Origin: JB111 sp049856175
GTDB lineage: Bacteria; Actinomycetota; Actinomycetes; Actinomycetales; Actinomycetaceae
DNA: 64,000 nucleotides
NCBI RefSeq assembly: GCF_049856175.1
Contig: NZ_JBNDNA010000005.1
Span: 181,968-245,967, forward strand
Direction of reading: 5' to 3'
Part shown: positions 16,718-25,545 of the stretch, piece by piece
Layout of the letters: each line of letters starts with the position of its first letter
Numbering within the stretch: the stretch's first letter is position 1
Notes under the pieces: generated by a model
The model's input: the letters and a program-made list of their open reading frames with translations, nothing else
Told to the model about the DNA's origin: nothing
Databases searched by the model: none
Made by a program: the position numbers and the translations under genes

Positions 16718-18115
16718 TCAGGCCTGTTCCGGTGGGGACGACCGCGGCGAGACCCTGCCTCGGATGAAGACCGCCGCGATCACCGCCCCGGCCGCGAGCC
16801 ATCCGGCGCACCACCACATTGCGGTGGTGTATCCGGCGTCGAACACGGCTGGGACGGTGTAGTCGTCACCGGTCAGCCCCACCATCGGAGGCAGCGCGGC
16901 CACCGAGAGCAGGCTCCCCGACCTCGCCACAGCGTTGTTGACCCCACTGGCGACCCCCGCCTGGCGGCCGGGCACCGCGGCCATGACGGTCGACGTCAGC
17001 GGCGTGACCATGAGAGTGATCCCGGCACCGAAGAGCACCACCCCCGGCAGCACCCGGGTGGCGTACGGCGCGTCGGCTCCGACCGTCGACAGCACCAGGG
17101 CGCCCGCGGCGGCGAGCGCCGGACCGAGCGTCATGAGCAACCGGGGGCCGGTGCGGCGCATCAGGGCACCCACGCGCGGTGAGAAGACGAGCATGAGCAG
17201 CGTGAAGGGGACGGTGGCGAGTCCGGCCTGCAGGGGCGAGTAGCCGCTGACCACCTGGAGCTGAAGCACGAGGAAGAACATCAGTGCGCCGAGCGCGCCG
17301 TAGACCACGAAGGTCATCGCGTTGGCCGCCGAGAACGCCGGAGAGGTGAAGACGCGGAGCGGGAGCATCGGGTTCCGGGTCCGATGCTCGACGACGACGA
17401 AAGCCGCGAGCCCCGCCACCCCGAGGAGCACGATCGGCCAGGCGCCCTCGATGAGCGCGTAGGTGAGGGCGCCCAGTCCGAGCATGGCCAGCGCGGCGCC
17501 CGTCAGGTCGAAGCGCGGCCGCTCGCCGCGGGCGACGCCACCGGACTCGGGGACGTGCCGGATCACCACCGCCACCACCGCGGCCGCCACCGGGAGGTTG
17601 ACGAGAAAGACCCAGCGCCAGGAGCGCACGTCGATCAGCCACCCGCCGAGCAGCGGGCCCGCCGCGCTGGAGATGCCGGACCACGCGGCCCAGATCCCGA
17701 TCGCTCGCGGGCGGTCCGCCTCGGCGATGGTCGACTGGATGATCGCCAGCGCGCTCGGGGTCAGCAGGGCGGCACCGACGCCCTGGAGAACGCGCGCGGC
17801 GATGAGCTGGTCGACCGTCAGGGCCAGCCCGCACCCGAGCGAGGCGACGGCGAACCACACGATGCCGACGAGGAAGACCCGTCGGCGACCGAGCCGGTCA
17901 CCGAGCGACCCGCCCACGAGCACCAGCCCGGAGAGCGTAAGCATGTAGCCGTTGACGACCCACTGCAGCTGCGGGAGCGAGGCGCCCAGCTCGAGCCCCA
18001 GGGGGCGCAGGGCGACGTTCACCACGGTGCCGTCGAGCAGCGCCATCGCCGAGCCGAGCGTCGCCGCCAGCACCACCCATCGGCCCTGCGCGGAGCCGAG
18101 CGCGACGTGAGTCAC
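16718..18115 (-). CDS. MFS transporter, DHA2 (EmrB/QacA-like) family
   Basis: A 465-residue drug:proton antiporter-type permease with about 14 hydrophobic helices. Motif D1-like LDGTVVNVALRPLG in helix 1, motif A GGSLGDRLGRRRVF after helix 2 and motif C-like ISSAAGPLLGGWLID in helix 5 are all present and identify an exporter. The start is GTG at 18115. No linked regulator is visible, so the substrate cannot be guessed. It is convergent with orn, with 20 bp between stops. Confidence 0.9.
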   Translation of the reverse strand: MTHVALGSAQGRWVVLAATLGSAMALLDGTVVNVALRPLGLELGASLPQLQWVVNGYMLTLSGLVLVGGSLGDRLGRRRVFLVGIVWFAVASLGCGLALTVDQLIAARVLQGVGAALLTPSALAIIQSTIAEADRPRAIGIWAAWSGISSAAGPLLGGWLIDVRSWRWVFLVNLPVAAAVVAVVIRHVPESGGVARGERPRFDLTGAALAMLGLGALTYALIEGAWPIVLLGVAGLAAFVVVEHRTRNPMLPLRVFTSPAFSAANAMTFVVYGALGALMFFLVLQLQVVSGYSPLQAGLATVPFTLLMLVFSPRVGALMRRTGPRLLMTLGPALAAAGALVLSTVGADAPYATRVLPGVVLFGAGITLMVTPLTSTVMAAVPGRQAGVASGVNNAVARSGSLLSVAALPPMVGLTGDDYTVPAVFDAGYTTAMWWCAGWLAAGAVIAAVFIRGRVSPRSSPPEQA

Positions 18116-18284
18116 CGGCTCATGGTGTCACTACGGCCAGGGGGTGACTACGGGCCTCCGGCGGCTGGCCGGCAACGTCCGGCCGCGCGTCGACGTCGGC
18201 ACCGTGCGCTACCGGTCGACGGCCGCGGCGCACGGAGACCCGCGCGATGACGCCTCCGCGTCGTGCGCACGTGACTCCTTCGGA

Positions 18285-19469
18285 CTACGTGAGGTCGCCG
18301 ATGCCCGCACGGATGTCCGCTGCGACGAGCTCGGGCTGTTCCCAGGCCGCGAAGTGCCCGCCGCGCTCCGCTGCGGTCCAGTGCACGACGTTGTCGGTCG
18401 TCTCGACCAGCCGGCGCACGGGACGACCGATGTCGTCGGGCATGACGAGGATGGCCGTAGGCACGGTCGAGGGCTGCAGCGGCTCCGACCAGTCCGGCAA
18501 GCCGTACTTGTAGTACCGCGCCGAGGACCCGGCAGTGCGGAAGAACCAGTAGATCGAGACGACGGTGAGCATCTCGTCCCGGTCGAGCACCTCGTCGGGA
18601 TCGCCCTCGGCGGCCGACCAGTCCCGGAATCGCTCGACGAGCCAGGACATCTGCGCGACCGGCGAGTCGGTGAGCGCGTAGGAGATCGACTGCGGCCGGG
18701 TGGACTGGAGCATCGCGTAGCCGCCGACGTCGTACATGTACCGGTACCCGTCGGCGATCGCGGCCGCCTCCTCCGGGACGGACATGTCGGCCGTCTCCTC
18801 CGTGAGCTCCTCGCCGCCGAGCATGCCGGTGGTGTGGATGCCTGCGACGTGGTCCCCGTGCCGCAGTCCGAGCTCACGGGCCACGCCGGCGCCTGTGTCG
18901 TATCCGTGCACGAGGTAGCGGTCGTACCCGAGGCGCTCCATGAGCTCCGCGAACGCGTCGGCGACCCCGGTGAGCGTCCACCTCGTCACCGGCCCCGACA
19001 CTCCGAAGCCCGGGATCGTCGGTGCGATGACGTCGAAGGCCTGCCCGCCGTCGTCGGGCTCGGTGAGGAGCGGGATCATCAACAGGAAGTCGGTCGGTCC
19101 GCTGGGCCAGCCGTGCACGAGGAGCAGCGGCTTCGCATCCGGTCGGGACGAGCGAACGTGGAAGAAGTGGATGTCGTGGCCGTCGATCCCGGTGGTGAAC
19201 TGCGGGACGGCGTTGAGCCGCTCCTCCTGTGCCCGCCAGTCGAAACGATCCCGCCAGTACTCGGCAAGCTCCTTCGCGTAGGCGAGCGGGAGCCCGTCGG
19301 CCCATCCGGCGTCGGGGGCCTCGTCGGGCCACCGGGTGGCGTCGAGGCGACGGGCGAGGTCGTCGATCTCGGTCTGGTCGACCGCGAGAGTGAGGGGGCG
19401 GACGACGGTGTCGGTCTCGGTGGTGCCGGAATCGTTCGTGTCGGTGGCGCGGGTGCCGGTATCGGTCAT
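18285..19469 (-). CDS. Epoxide hydrolase (EHN-type alpha/beta hydrolase)
   Basis: 394 residues. The N-terminal EHN domain (residues 24-130, RPLTLAVDQTEIDDLARRLD) is typical of microsomal-type epoxide hydrolases. The alpha/beta-hydrolase core has the oxyanion motif HGWPSGPTDFL, the nucleophile Asp in VHGYDTGAGVARELG and the catalytic His in ERGGHFAAWEQPE. It converts epoxides to diols by way of an alkyl-enzyme ester. The first 24 residues are Thr/Asp-rich and disordered. It is a single gene; its physiological substrate is unknown. Confidence 0.9.
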   Translation of the reverse strand: MTDTGTRATDTNDSGTTETDTVVRPLTLAVDQTEIDDLARRLDATRWPDEAPDAGWADGLPLAYAKELAEYWRDRFDWRAQEERLNAVPQFTTGIDGHDIHFFHVRSSRPDAKPLLLVHGWPSGPTDFLLMIPLLTEPDDGGQAFDVIAPTIPGFGVSGPVTRWTLTGVADAFAELMERLGYDRYLVHGYDTGAGVARELGLRHGDHVAGIHTTGMLGGEELTEETADMSVPEEAAAIADGYRYMYDVGGYAMLQSTRPQSISYALTDSPVAQMSWLVERFRDWSAAEGDPDEVLDRDEMLTVVSIYWFFRTAGSSARYYKYGLPDWSEPLQPSTVPTAILVMPDDIGRPVRRLVETTDNVVHWTAAERGGHFAAWEQPELVAADIRAGIGDLT

Positions 19470-19738
19470 GGCGGCGACGCTACGGTCCGACCCGGACAGG
19501 GCGTGACCTCATTTCCGGCTCGGCCCGAATCAGCGCGTCCGCGCCGGGAGCAGGGCAGCACCCGCCTCCGAATGCCCGGACCGGGCGTCCCGGTCACGCG
19601 ACCGTGCTTCCGATCGACGCCGCACGCTCCACGCACCTCACGATCCATCTGACGTGATCGAAGGCACCGGCTACGCGTCACGAGGGGCGACGTCGCTCGG
19701 ATACGATGGTGCGTCGTCACTGCGAGATGGTGACGCAT

Positions 19739-19815
19739 GGTGGCTATAGCTCAGTCGGTAGAGCGCCGCGTTGTGGTCGCGGAGGTCGCGGGTTCAAGCC
19801 CCGTTAGCCACCCCA
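19739..19815 (+). tRNA. tRNA-His (anticodon GTG)
   Basis: Acceptor GTGGCTA pairs with TAGCCAC. The histidine-specific extra G-1 (19739) faces C73 (19812), and CCA is encoded at 19813-19815. The anticodon loop is TTGTGGT. A stem-loop terminator follows at 19829. Confidence 0.95.
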
Positions 19816-19828
19816 CGAGAACGGGCGG

Positions 19829-19861
19829 GCCCCGGACGAGGATCTTCTCCACGTCCGGGGC
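19829..19861 (+). terminator. Stem-loop terminator of tRNA-His
   Basis: GCCCCGGACG (19829-19838) pairs perfectly with CGTCCGGGGC (19852-19861) around a 13-nt loop, 14 bp after the tRNA. Confidence 0.75.
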
Positions 19862-19885
19862 TCGTCCGCTGCCGGGACCGTATGC

Positions 19886-20156
19886 GCTCACCCGCGTAGC
19901 GCGGGACCACTTCTGGTCGGCGCGCGTCACGACGTGGTCGAGCGGCTCACCCCCACTGCGCGAGAAGGACAGCCTCCGTGGCAAAGGTGCCCATATGGGA
20001 CGCGGCTCGCCCCACGCGGCCAAGGAGAGGGCCGCGCCTGGTCGATCCAGGGAGCCCGAAGGTGGGGGTCGCCCCCGCTGCGCGGCGGAGAGACCAACCC
20101 GGGACGTAAGTGGCAGGTCACGCGAGGGCCCACCCCCGGTGCGCGGAGAGGACGAC
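19886..20156. CRISPR. Degenerate CRISPR-like repeat array (type I-E-like), about 5 units
   Basis: This non-coding stretch holds five related GC-rich units starting at about 19886, 19945, 20005, 20067 and 20128, spaced 59, 60, 62 and 61 bp. Each begins like GCTCACCCCC or GCCCACCCCC, has a central TGCGCG-type core and ends near GAGAGGAC. The first unit contains a perfect hairpin CCCGCG-TAG-CGCGGG. A repeat of about 28-29 nt with spacers of about 32 nt and a G/C palindrome is the signature of actinobacterial type I-E arrays read on the opposite strand. The repeats are diverged and no cas genes are in the window, so this would be a decayed array. A related pair lies at 50836-50926. A chance GC-rich tandem repeat is the alternative. 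Confidence 0.42.
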
Positions 20157-20399
20157 TCCTACGGCCAGGTGACCCAGCCTCGGTCACCCGGAGGATGGTT
20201 GCTTACGCGTTCTCCGGTCGACTCAGCACGGTTCACGCTGCCCCCAGCGCACCGGTCGTCACCACCCGAACTCGGGAGAGCCCGGCCGGGGCTCGCCCGT
20301 CGTGGCACCCGGTCTCGACGTCGAGCAACCGACCCGGCCGCCTGCCATCCCCGACGACGCCGCGCTGCGCGGATCGGCGGATGGGGGCAGAGTTGAGGG
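20157..20399. other. Intergenic region between CRISPR-like repeats and SRPBCC gene
   Basis: No gene is supported. Fragments resembling the upstream repeat (near 20182, 20237 and 20289) are too poor to count. The promoter of the SRPBCC gene at 20400 must lie at its right end. Confidence 0.5.
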
Positions 20400-20867
20400 A
20401 TGAGCACCGACCAGACCACTCTGTCAGTCTCCCGCACGATCGACGCGCCGGCCGACGCGATCTTCCAGGTCCTCACCCTCCCCTCGCGCCATCGCGAGTT
20501 CGACGGGTCGGGCATGGTCCGCTCCGACGACTACGCCGATCGGATCCAGCAGGTGGGCGACACGTTCGTCATGAACATGCACGCCGAGTCCCAGGGCGGC
20601 GACTACCAGATGCGCAACTACGTCACCGCGTACGCCGAGAACCTCATGGTGGGATGGCAGCCCAACAGCCCCGACGCCGACGGACCCGGAGGTTGGGAGT
20701 GGCTCTACGAGCTGAAGTCGCAGGGCTCGGACTCGACCGAGGTCACGCTCACCTACGACTGGTCGAAGGTCGAGGACCCGAAGCTGGCCTCCGTCTTCCC
20801 CGTGCTGACCGAGTCGAGCCTGGAGGAGTCGTTCAATCTCCTCGCCGCCGCCGTCTCGGACGCGTGA
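20400..20867 (+). CDS. SRPBCC (START-like) family protein
   Basis: A 155-residue soluble protein starting STDQTTLSVSRTIDAPADAI, the standard first strand and helix of the SRPBCC / polyketide-cyclase fold. It includes the loop LPSRHREFDGSGMVR and a long C-terminal helix (SLEESFNLLAAAV). Members bind hydrophobic ligands in a deep cavity. The ligand cannot be inferred. It is 4 bp before the permease at 20872, probably one transcript. Confidence 0.85.
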   Translation: MSTDQTTLSVSRTIDAPADAIFQVLTLPSRHREFDGSGMVRSDDYADRIQQVGDTFVMNMHAESQGGDYQMRNYVTAYAENLMVGWQPNSPDADGPGGWEWLYELKSQGSDSTEVTLTYDWSKVEDPKLASVFPVLTESSLEESFNLLAAAVSDA

Positions 20868-20871
20868 CCCG

Positions 20872-22266
20872 GTGATGGCGCGCATCCGATCGCGACGGGG
20901 CGCCCGACGACGTGCGGGCCGCGACGTCCCCCAGGTTCCCGGCCGAGGCGCCCCAGGCACGGCCGGCCATGACGCGGCGCTCGGCGCCGGGGAGGCACGA
21001 GACACGACGTCGGACGACGTGACCTCCGACCTGCCGCGACGGCGGGGCTTCCTCGCCGAGTATCCACGCACGCGGGTGGTCATCCTCGCCTCGGTGACCA
21101 TCGTCCTGGTCGGCCTCGCCGTCCAGACGATCAACCAGGCCGGCGTGCTGCTGAGCTCCGTCCTCATCCCGTCGGCGGTGGCGATCCTGCTCACGGGGCT
21201 GCTCATGCCGCTGCAGGTGCTGCTCAACCACCGGCTACGGCTGCCGCGCATGGCGGCGGCGGCTCTGACGATCCTCATCACGCTCGCCTTCCTCGCAGGC
21301 ATCGGTACGCTCGTCGGCACCCAGCTCGCCGAGGGGGTCGGCGAGGTCGGTGAGCTCGCCTCCCTGCAGGTGCAGGACATCGTCAACGCGATCGCGGGCT
21401 CCTCGCTGCCCGTCGACGCCGCCCAGGTGCAGTCCGCGATGGACCAGGCGACCACCTGGCTCCAGGAGAACTCCTCCACGATCGCCTCGTCGGCCATCGG
21501 TGTCGGCACCGGTGCGGCGGGCGTGCTCATCGGCGCGCTGCTCTGCCTCATCGCCACGTTCTTCTTCCTCGCGGAGGGCGACCGCCTGGGCACGTGGGCG
21601 ATCATGCGCCTCCCCCGCCAATGGCACGAGCGGGCCTACGAGGCGTCCCGGCGCGGCTGGGTCACCGTGGGTACGTACACGAAGACGCAGGCGCTCGTCG
21701 CCGCGGTCGACGCGCTCGGCATCGGCATCGGTGCGGCGATCCTCGGCGTGCCGTTCGTCATCCCCCTCACCGTGCTGACCTTCGTGCTGTGCTTCATCCC
21801 GGTGGTCGGTGCGGTCGTCTCGGGCGCCCTGTTCGTGCTCGTCGCGCTCGGCTCCGAGGGCCTGACGGCGGCCATCATCATGCTGGTCATCGTCGTCGGT
21901 GTGCAGCAGCTCGAGTCGAACCTGCTGCAGCCCGTGCTCATGGGCAAGGCCGTGGACATCCACCCGATCGTCGTGCTGCTCGGTGTGGCGGCCGGTTCCT
22001 ACATCATGGGCCTCGTCGGAGCGCTGTTCGCCGTCCCGGCCATCGCCACCGCCAACACGATCGCGAGCTACCTCGGCGGCCGCGACCCGTTCCCGGGGCT
22101 GGCCCGCGGCGGGAGCGCCCTGACCGACCCGCCGCGCAAGCTCCTGCCGGAGGTGTCCGCGGAGTCGATACCGAAGCGGGTCGGCTCCGTGTCGCCCGGG
22201 TGGGTCGACAGCCGGAACTCCCGGCGCGACCGGAAGATTCGCGAGGTGCGCCACGGCGACGCCTGA
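20872..22266 (+). CDS. AI-2E-family transporter
   Basis: A 464-residue membrane protein of the AI-2 exporter (TqsA / PerM) superfamily. A disordered, charged N-terminus (residues 1-60) precedes a pair of helices (VVILASVTIVLVGLAVQTIN), a helical extracytoplasmic segment, then about five further helices including the conserved QQLESNLLQPVLMGKAVDIH signature and HPIVVLLGVAAGS. The start is GTG ATG, at 20872 or 20875. Substrates of this superfamily include autoinducer-2 and ions; which one applies here is unknown. Confidence 0.9.
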   Translation: MMARIRSRRGARRRAGRDVPQVPGRGAPGTAGHDAALGAGEARDTTSDDVTSDLPRRRGFLAEYPRTRVVILASVTIVLVGLAVQTINQAGVLLSSVLIPSAVAILLTGLLMPLQVLLNHRLRLPRMAAAALTILITLAFLAGIGTLVGTQLAEGVGEVGELASLQVQDIVNAIAGSSLPVDAAQVQSAMDQATTWLQENSSTIASSAIGVGTGAAGVLIGALLCLIATFFFLAEGDRLGTWAIMRLPRQWHERAYEASRRGWVTVGTYTKTQALVAAVDALGIGIGAAILGVPFVIPLTVLTFVLCFIPVVGAVVSGALFVLVALGSEGLTAAIIMLVIVVGVQQLESNLLQPVLMGKAVDIHPIVVLLGVAAGSYIMGLVGALFAVPAIATANTIASYLGGRDPFPGLARGGSALTDPPRKLLPEVSAESIPKRVGSVSPGWVDSRNSRRDRKIREVRHGDA

Positions 22267-22297
22267 CCGGTGACCGTTCGGCCCGGTCGGCGTCGAG

Positions 22298-23464
22298 TCA
22301 CTTCTCGAGCCGCACCCTGCGGTCGGTGGCCGCCGACTCGTAGGCGGCGTAGATCGCCTGCATCGATGCGTAGGCCAGCTCGAAATCGGCCTGCGGCGTC
22401 CCGCCGTGGACGACGCAGTCGATGAAGTCCTGCATCTCCCCGATATACCCGCGCGCCAGCAGCTCGTCCAGCAGCACGTACTGCCAGCCCCCCTTGTTGT
22501 CGACCTTCTCGGTGACGTACACGTCGTCCAGCGCGGCGGCGTCGGAGTGGTAGAGCCGCATCGAGTCGTTCGGGCTGATCTGGCACAGGTGGACGCTGTC
22601 CGTGGTGAACACCTGGACGGAGTTGCGCACGCCGCCCACGATCGTGTCGGTCGCCGTCACCACGCCCCGCGTCCCGTCGTCGAAGCCGAGGATCACGTTG
22701 GCGACGTCCTCGACGTCGACGGGCCGGGCGTGCAGGTATCGCCGCTGGTCGTCGGCGAGCGTGGGCGTGAGCGCCGTCGTGTCCGCGAGGACGGACTCGA
22801 CCGCCACGCTCCCGCCCGACGCCCGGGCCTCGACCTGCTTGAGGTACAGCATCGCCGAGAGCGGGTGGCAGCCCTGGCGGATGAGCGCCCCGCCCCCGGT
22901 GTGCCGCCAGTACCGCGCGTACTCGGAGTGCGAGCCGTTGTGCGACTCCTCCCCCAGCATCATCGTGATCCGTGAGCCCGTTCGCTCCAGCACCTCGCGG
23001 CTCTTCTGGACCGACGGCGCGTAGACGTAGTTCTCCGCGTAGCCGAACACCAGTCCGCTCGCGGCGACGACGTCGCGCAGCCGGTCCATCTCGGCCGTCA
23101 CGGCGTCGTACATCTGCCGGCGATCCACCTGGTCCGCCCCGGCGTCGGGCACGTCGAAGTAGCCGGTCAGCGGCTTCTCGCAGATCACGTGCTTGCCCGC
23201 CTCGAGCGCGCGCGTCACCATGTCGACGTGCACCGACGGCGGCGTGCAGATGTCCACGACGTCGACGTCGTCGTCGGCGAGCAGCTGTTCGAGGTCCTCG
23301 TAGACCGTGCCGACGCCGTGCCGCTCGGCGAACGCGTCCCGCCGCGTCGGAGGCGCGGCCACGGCGACGATCCGGACGTCGTGGCCCGCCACCCGGCGAT
23401 ACGCCTCGGCGTGCAGGTCCGCCACGAATCCCGCGCCGACCATCCCGATACCGACTGTGCGCAT
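22298..23464 (-). CDS. Gfo/Idh/MocA-family oxidoreductase
   Basis: A 388-residue NAD(P)-dependent sugar or polyol dehydrogenase. The N-terminal Rossmann fold (MVGAGFVADLHAEAY, residues 8-22) is followed by the family's ICTPPSVHVDMV and the lysine-bearing motif CEKPLTG. The C-terminal alpha/beta domain carries the GCHPLSAMLYLK segment. It lies last in the TctC-TctB-TctA operon, 2 bp after the permease, so it probably acts on the imported compound or its derivative. The substrate is unknown but a sugar acid or cyclitol is plausible. Confidence 0.9.
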   Translation of the reverse strand: MRTVGIGMVGAGFVADLHAEAYRRVAGHDVRIVAVAAPPTRRDAFAERHGVGTVYEDLEQLLADDDVDVVDICTPPSVHVDMVTRALEAGKHVICEKPLTGYFDVPDAGADQVDRRQMYDAVTAEMDRLRDVVAASGLVFGYAENYVYAPSVQKSREVLERTGSRITMMLGEESHNGSHSEYARYWRHTGGGALIRQGCHPLSAMLYLKQVEARASGGSVAVESVLADTTALTPTLADDQRRYLHARPVDVEDVANVILGFDDGTRGVVTATDTIVGGVRNSVQVFTTDSVHLCQISPNDSMRLYHSDAAALDDVYVTEKVDNKGGWQYVLLDELLARGYIGEMQDFIDCVVHGGTPQADFELAYASMQAIYAAYESAATDRRVRLEK

Positions 23465-23466
23465 GT

Positions 23467-24966
23467 CTAGCGGTCCTTTCCAGAGGTGACGAGCTTCTTG
23501 ATCCTGCCGAACGCACCGAGCTGCGCGAGGAGGACGACGGCGATCAGGACGAGGAACATCAGGCTGATCGGCCGTTGGAACATGGGCAGCCAGCTGCCCT
23601 CGCTGAGGATCAGGGCGCGACGCAGGTTCGAGTCCGCCATGGGCCCAAGGATGACACCGAGGAGGAACGGTGCGGCGGGGAAGCCGAACTCGTAGAGGAA
23701 GAGGCCGACAAGCCCGAAGACCAGCATCATGCCGACGTCGAAGAGCGAGTAGTTGATCAGGTACGAGCCGATGACGCACAGCACGTAGATGACCGGCATG
23801 AGGATCTCCTTGCGGAGCCCGAGCACGCGCACCGACACCTTCATGACGAGCAGCGCCAGGAACCACATCGCCACCGCGGACGCGGCCAGATAGACGGCCA
23901 CCTCGTACATGAAGTCCGGGGACTCGCGGCTCAGCAGCGGACCGGGCCGGTACCCGTGCATGAAGAAGGCCGCGAGCAGGACCGCCGCCGGCGCCGACCC
24001 GGGGACGGCGAGCGAGAGGATCGGGATCATCGCGCCGCCGATGGCCGAGTTGTTGCCGGACTCCGCCGAGATCACCCCGAGCTCGTTCCCCTTGCCGAAC
24101 GACTCGCGGTCCGTGCTGGCGCCCTTGGTGGCCGCGTAGGAGAGCCACCCGCCGACGTCCTCGCCGACACCGGGGATGATCCCGACGCCTGTCCCGATCG
24201 CGGACGACCGCACCACCGTCGGGGTCCTGCGGAAGACGGTACGGAGCGCGGCGCCGACCCGTGCCTTCGCCATCCTCAGCGCGACGTGGTCCGACCTGCG
24301 GAAGGCCTTGACGATCTCGGGAAAGCCGAACAGGCCGATCATGATCGGGATCAGCTGGATGCCGCCCATGAGGTTGACGTTGCCGAAGGCGTACCGCGGT
24401 TCGGCACCGATCGGGTCCAGGCCGATCTGGGCGACGAAGAGCCCCAGGAAGCCGGCGATCCACCCCTTGAGCGCGTTGTCCTTGGCGGTGAGCGTGCCGC
24501 AGATCGCGATGCCGAACCCCGCCAGGAGGAAGAACTCCCAGGCACCGAAGTTGAGCGCCGCCTGGGTGAGCAGCGGGGTGAGCGTGAGCAGGAAGATGAC
24601 GCTGATGATCGTGCCGACGGCGGACGCGGTGATGGCGAGGACGATCGCGTACCCTGCCCGGCCCTGCTGCGCCAACGGGAAGCCGTCGACCGCCGTCGCC
24701 GCCGACGCCGGCGTCCCGGGGATGTTGAGCAGGATCGCTGTCTGTGCCCCACCGGAGATGGAGCCCACGTAGATCGCCAGCAACGAGATCAGCGCGGTGT
24801 CGGTGGGCATGCCGAACGTGAGCCCCGCCAGCAGCGCGATCGCCATGGTCGCCGAGAGGCCGGGCAGGATGCCCATGATGAGGCCGACGAAGGTCGCCAG
24901 CACGAGCACCACGAAGTTCAGCGGCTCCGAGACGGTGCTCAGAGCTCCGATCAGATGGTCAGTCAT
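23467..24966 (-). CDS. tctA: Tripartite tricarboxylate transporter, large permease subunit TctA
   Basis: A 499-residue integral membrane protein with 11-12 helices. Family signatures include ILPGLSATMAIALLAGLTFG near the N-terminus, GSISGGAQTAILLNIPGTPA (residues 55-75) and GIIPGVGEDVGGWLSY near the centre. Together with TctB and TctC it imports a carboxylated or sugar-derived solute using ion gradients. The start is ATG at 24966, 9 bp after tctB. The C-terminus RIKKLVTSGKDR is typical of a cytoplasmic end. Confidence 0.95.
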   Translation of the reverse strand: MTDHLIGALSTVSEPLNFVVLVLATFVGLIMGILPGLSATMAIALLAGLTFGMPTDTALISLLAIYVGSISGGAQTAILLNIPGTPASAATAVDGFPLAQQGRAGYAIVLAITASAVGTIISVIFLLTLTPLLTQAALNFGAWEFFLLAGFGIAICGTLTAKDNALKGWIAGFLGLFVAQIGLDPIGAEPRYAFGNVNLMGGIQLIPIMIGLFGFPEIVKAFRRSDHVALRMAKARVGAALRTVFRRTPTVVRSSAIGTGVGIIPGVGEDVGGWLSYAATKGASTDRESFGKGNELGVISAESGNNSAIGGAMIPILSLAVPGSAPAAVLLAAFFMHGYRPGPLLSRESPDFMYEVAVYLAASAVAMWFLALLVMKVSVRVLGLRKEILMPVIYVLCVIGSYLINYSLFDVGMMLVFGLVGLFLYEFGFPAAPFLLGVILGPMADSNLRRALILSEGSWLPMFQRPISLMFLVLIAVVLLAQLGAFGRIKKLVTSGKDR

Positions 24967-24975
24967 GGCGCGTCC

Positions 24976-25455
24976 TCACGGGAGCGGGATGTTGAACACG
25001 ACGGTGAACAGGACGACGATCGCGCCGACGGTCGCAGCGGAGATGACGAGCACCCAGTACCAGCGCACCGCGCGCAGGAAGGCGAGCATGGCGATCGCGA
25101 AGATGAGGGACGCGGCCCAGAACTGGAGGACGTGGACGAGCACGAACGTGTAGATCGCCATGAGCAGCAGGCCGACCACGGTCGTCCGGGTGTCCGGGTG
25201 CCGGGCGACGCCGGCGAGCCACGAGACCGCCTCGCGCGACCGAGCCCGCACCCCGGCGCCGCGGACCGACTGCCTGAGCAGCAGCAGGCTCGCGACGAGC
25301 AGCGCACCGCCCAGGAGCGCCGGCATCAGGGCAGGCGAGGAGTGCAGCGGCTCGGCCGTACGGTTGTGGATGCCGACGCTCCCCGCGAGGATCGCGAGCG
25401 ACAGGACCGTCAGCAGGGTCGAGCTGATGAGGTTCAGCCTGGGTTCGTTACCCAT
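24976..25455 (-). CDS. tctB: Tripartite tricarboxylate transporter, small permease subunit TctB
   Basis: 159 residues with four membrane segments (about 10-28, 44-60, 90-115 and 133-155), the expected size and layout for TctB. Between the second and third segments is a short charged cytoplasmic loop (RGAGVRARSREAVSW). It has little sequence conservation; the assignment rests on topology and position between TctC and TctA. Confidence 0.88.
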   Translation of the reverse strand: MGNEPRLNLISSTLLTVLSLAILAGSVGIHNRTAEPLHSSPALMPALLGGALLVASLLLLRQSVRGAGVRARSREAVSWLAGVARHPDTRTTVVGLLLMAIYTFVLVHVLQFWAASLIFAIAMLAFLRAVRWYWVLVISAATVGAIVVLFTVVFNIPLP

Positions 25456-25545
25456 CGGTGCATGCTCCTGCCCGTGACTGCGCGATGAACGGTGACGATG
25501 CGGTGCCGGGCGGGCGCCGTGGACCGGCCGCCCGCCCGGCCCTCA

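Noticed and set aside
19816..20399. Intact CRISPR-Cas system
   Set aside because: Repeats are diverged, and no cas1, cas2, cas3 or Cascade gene is in the window.
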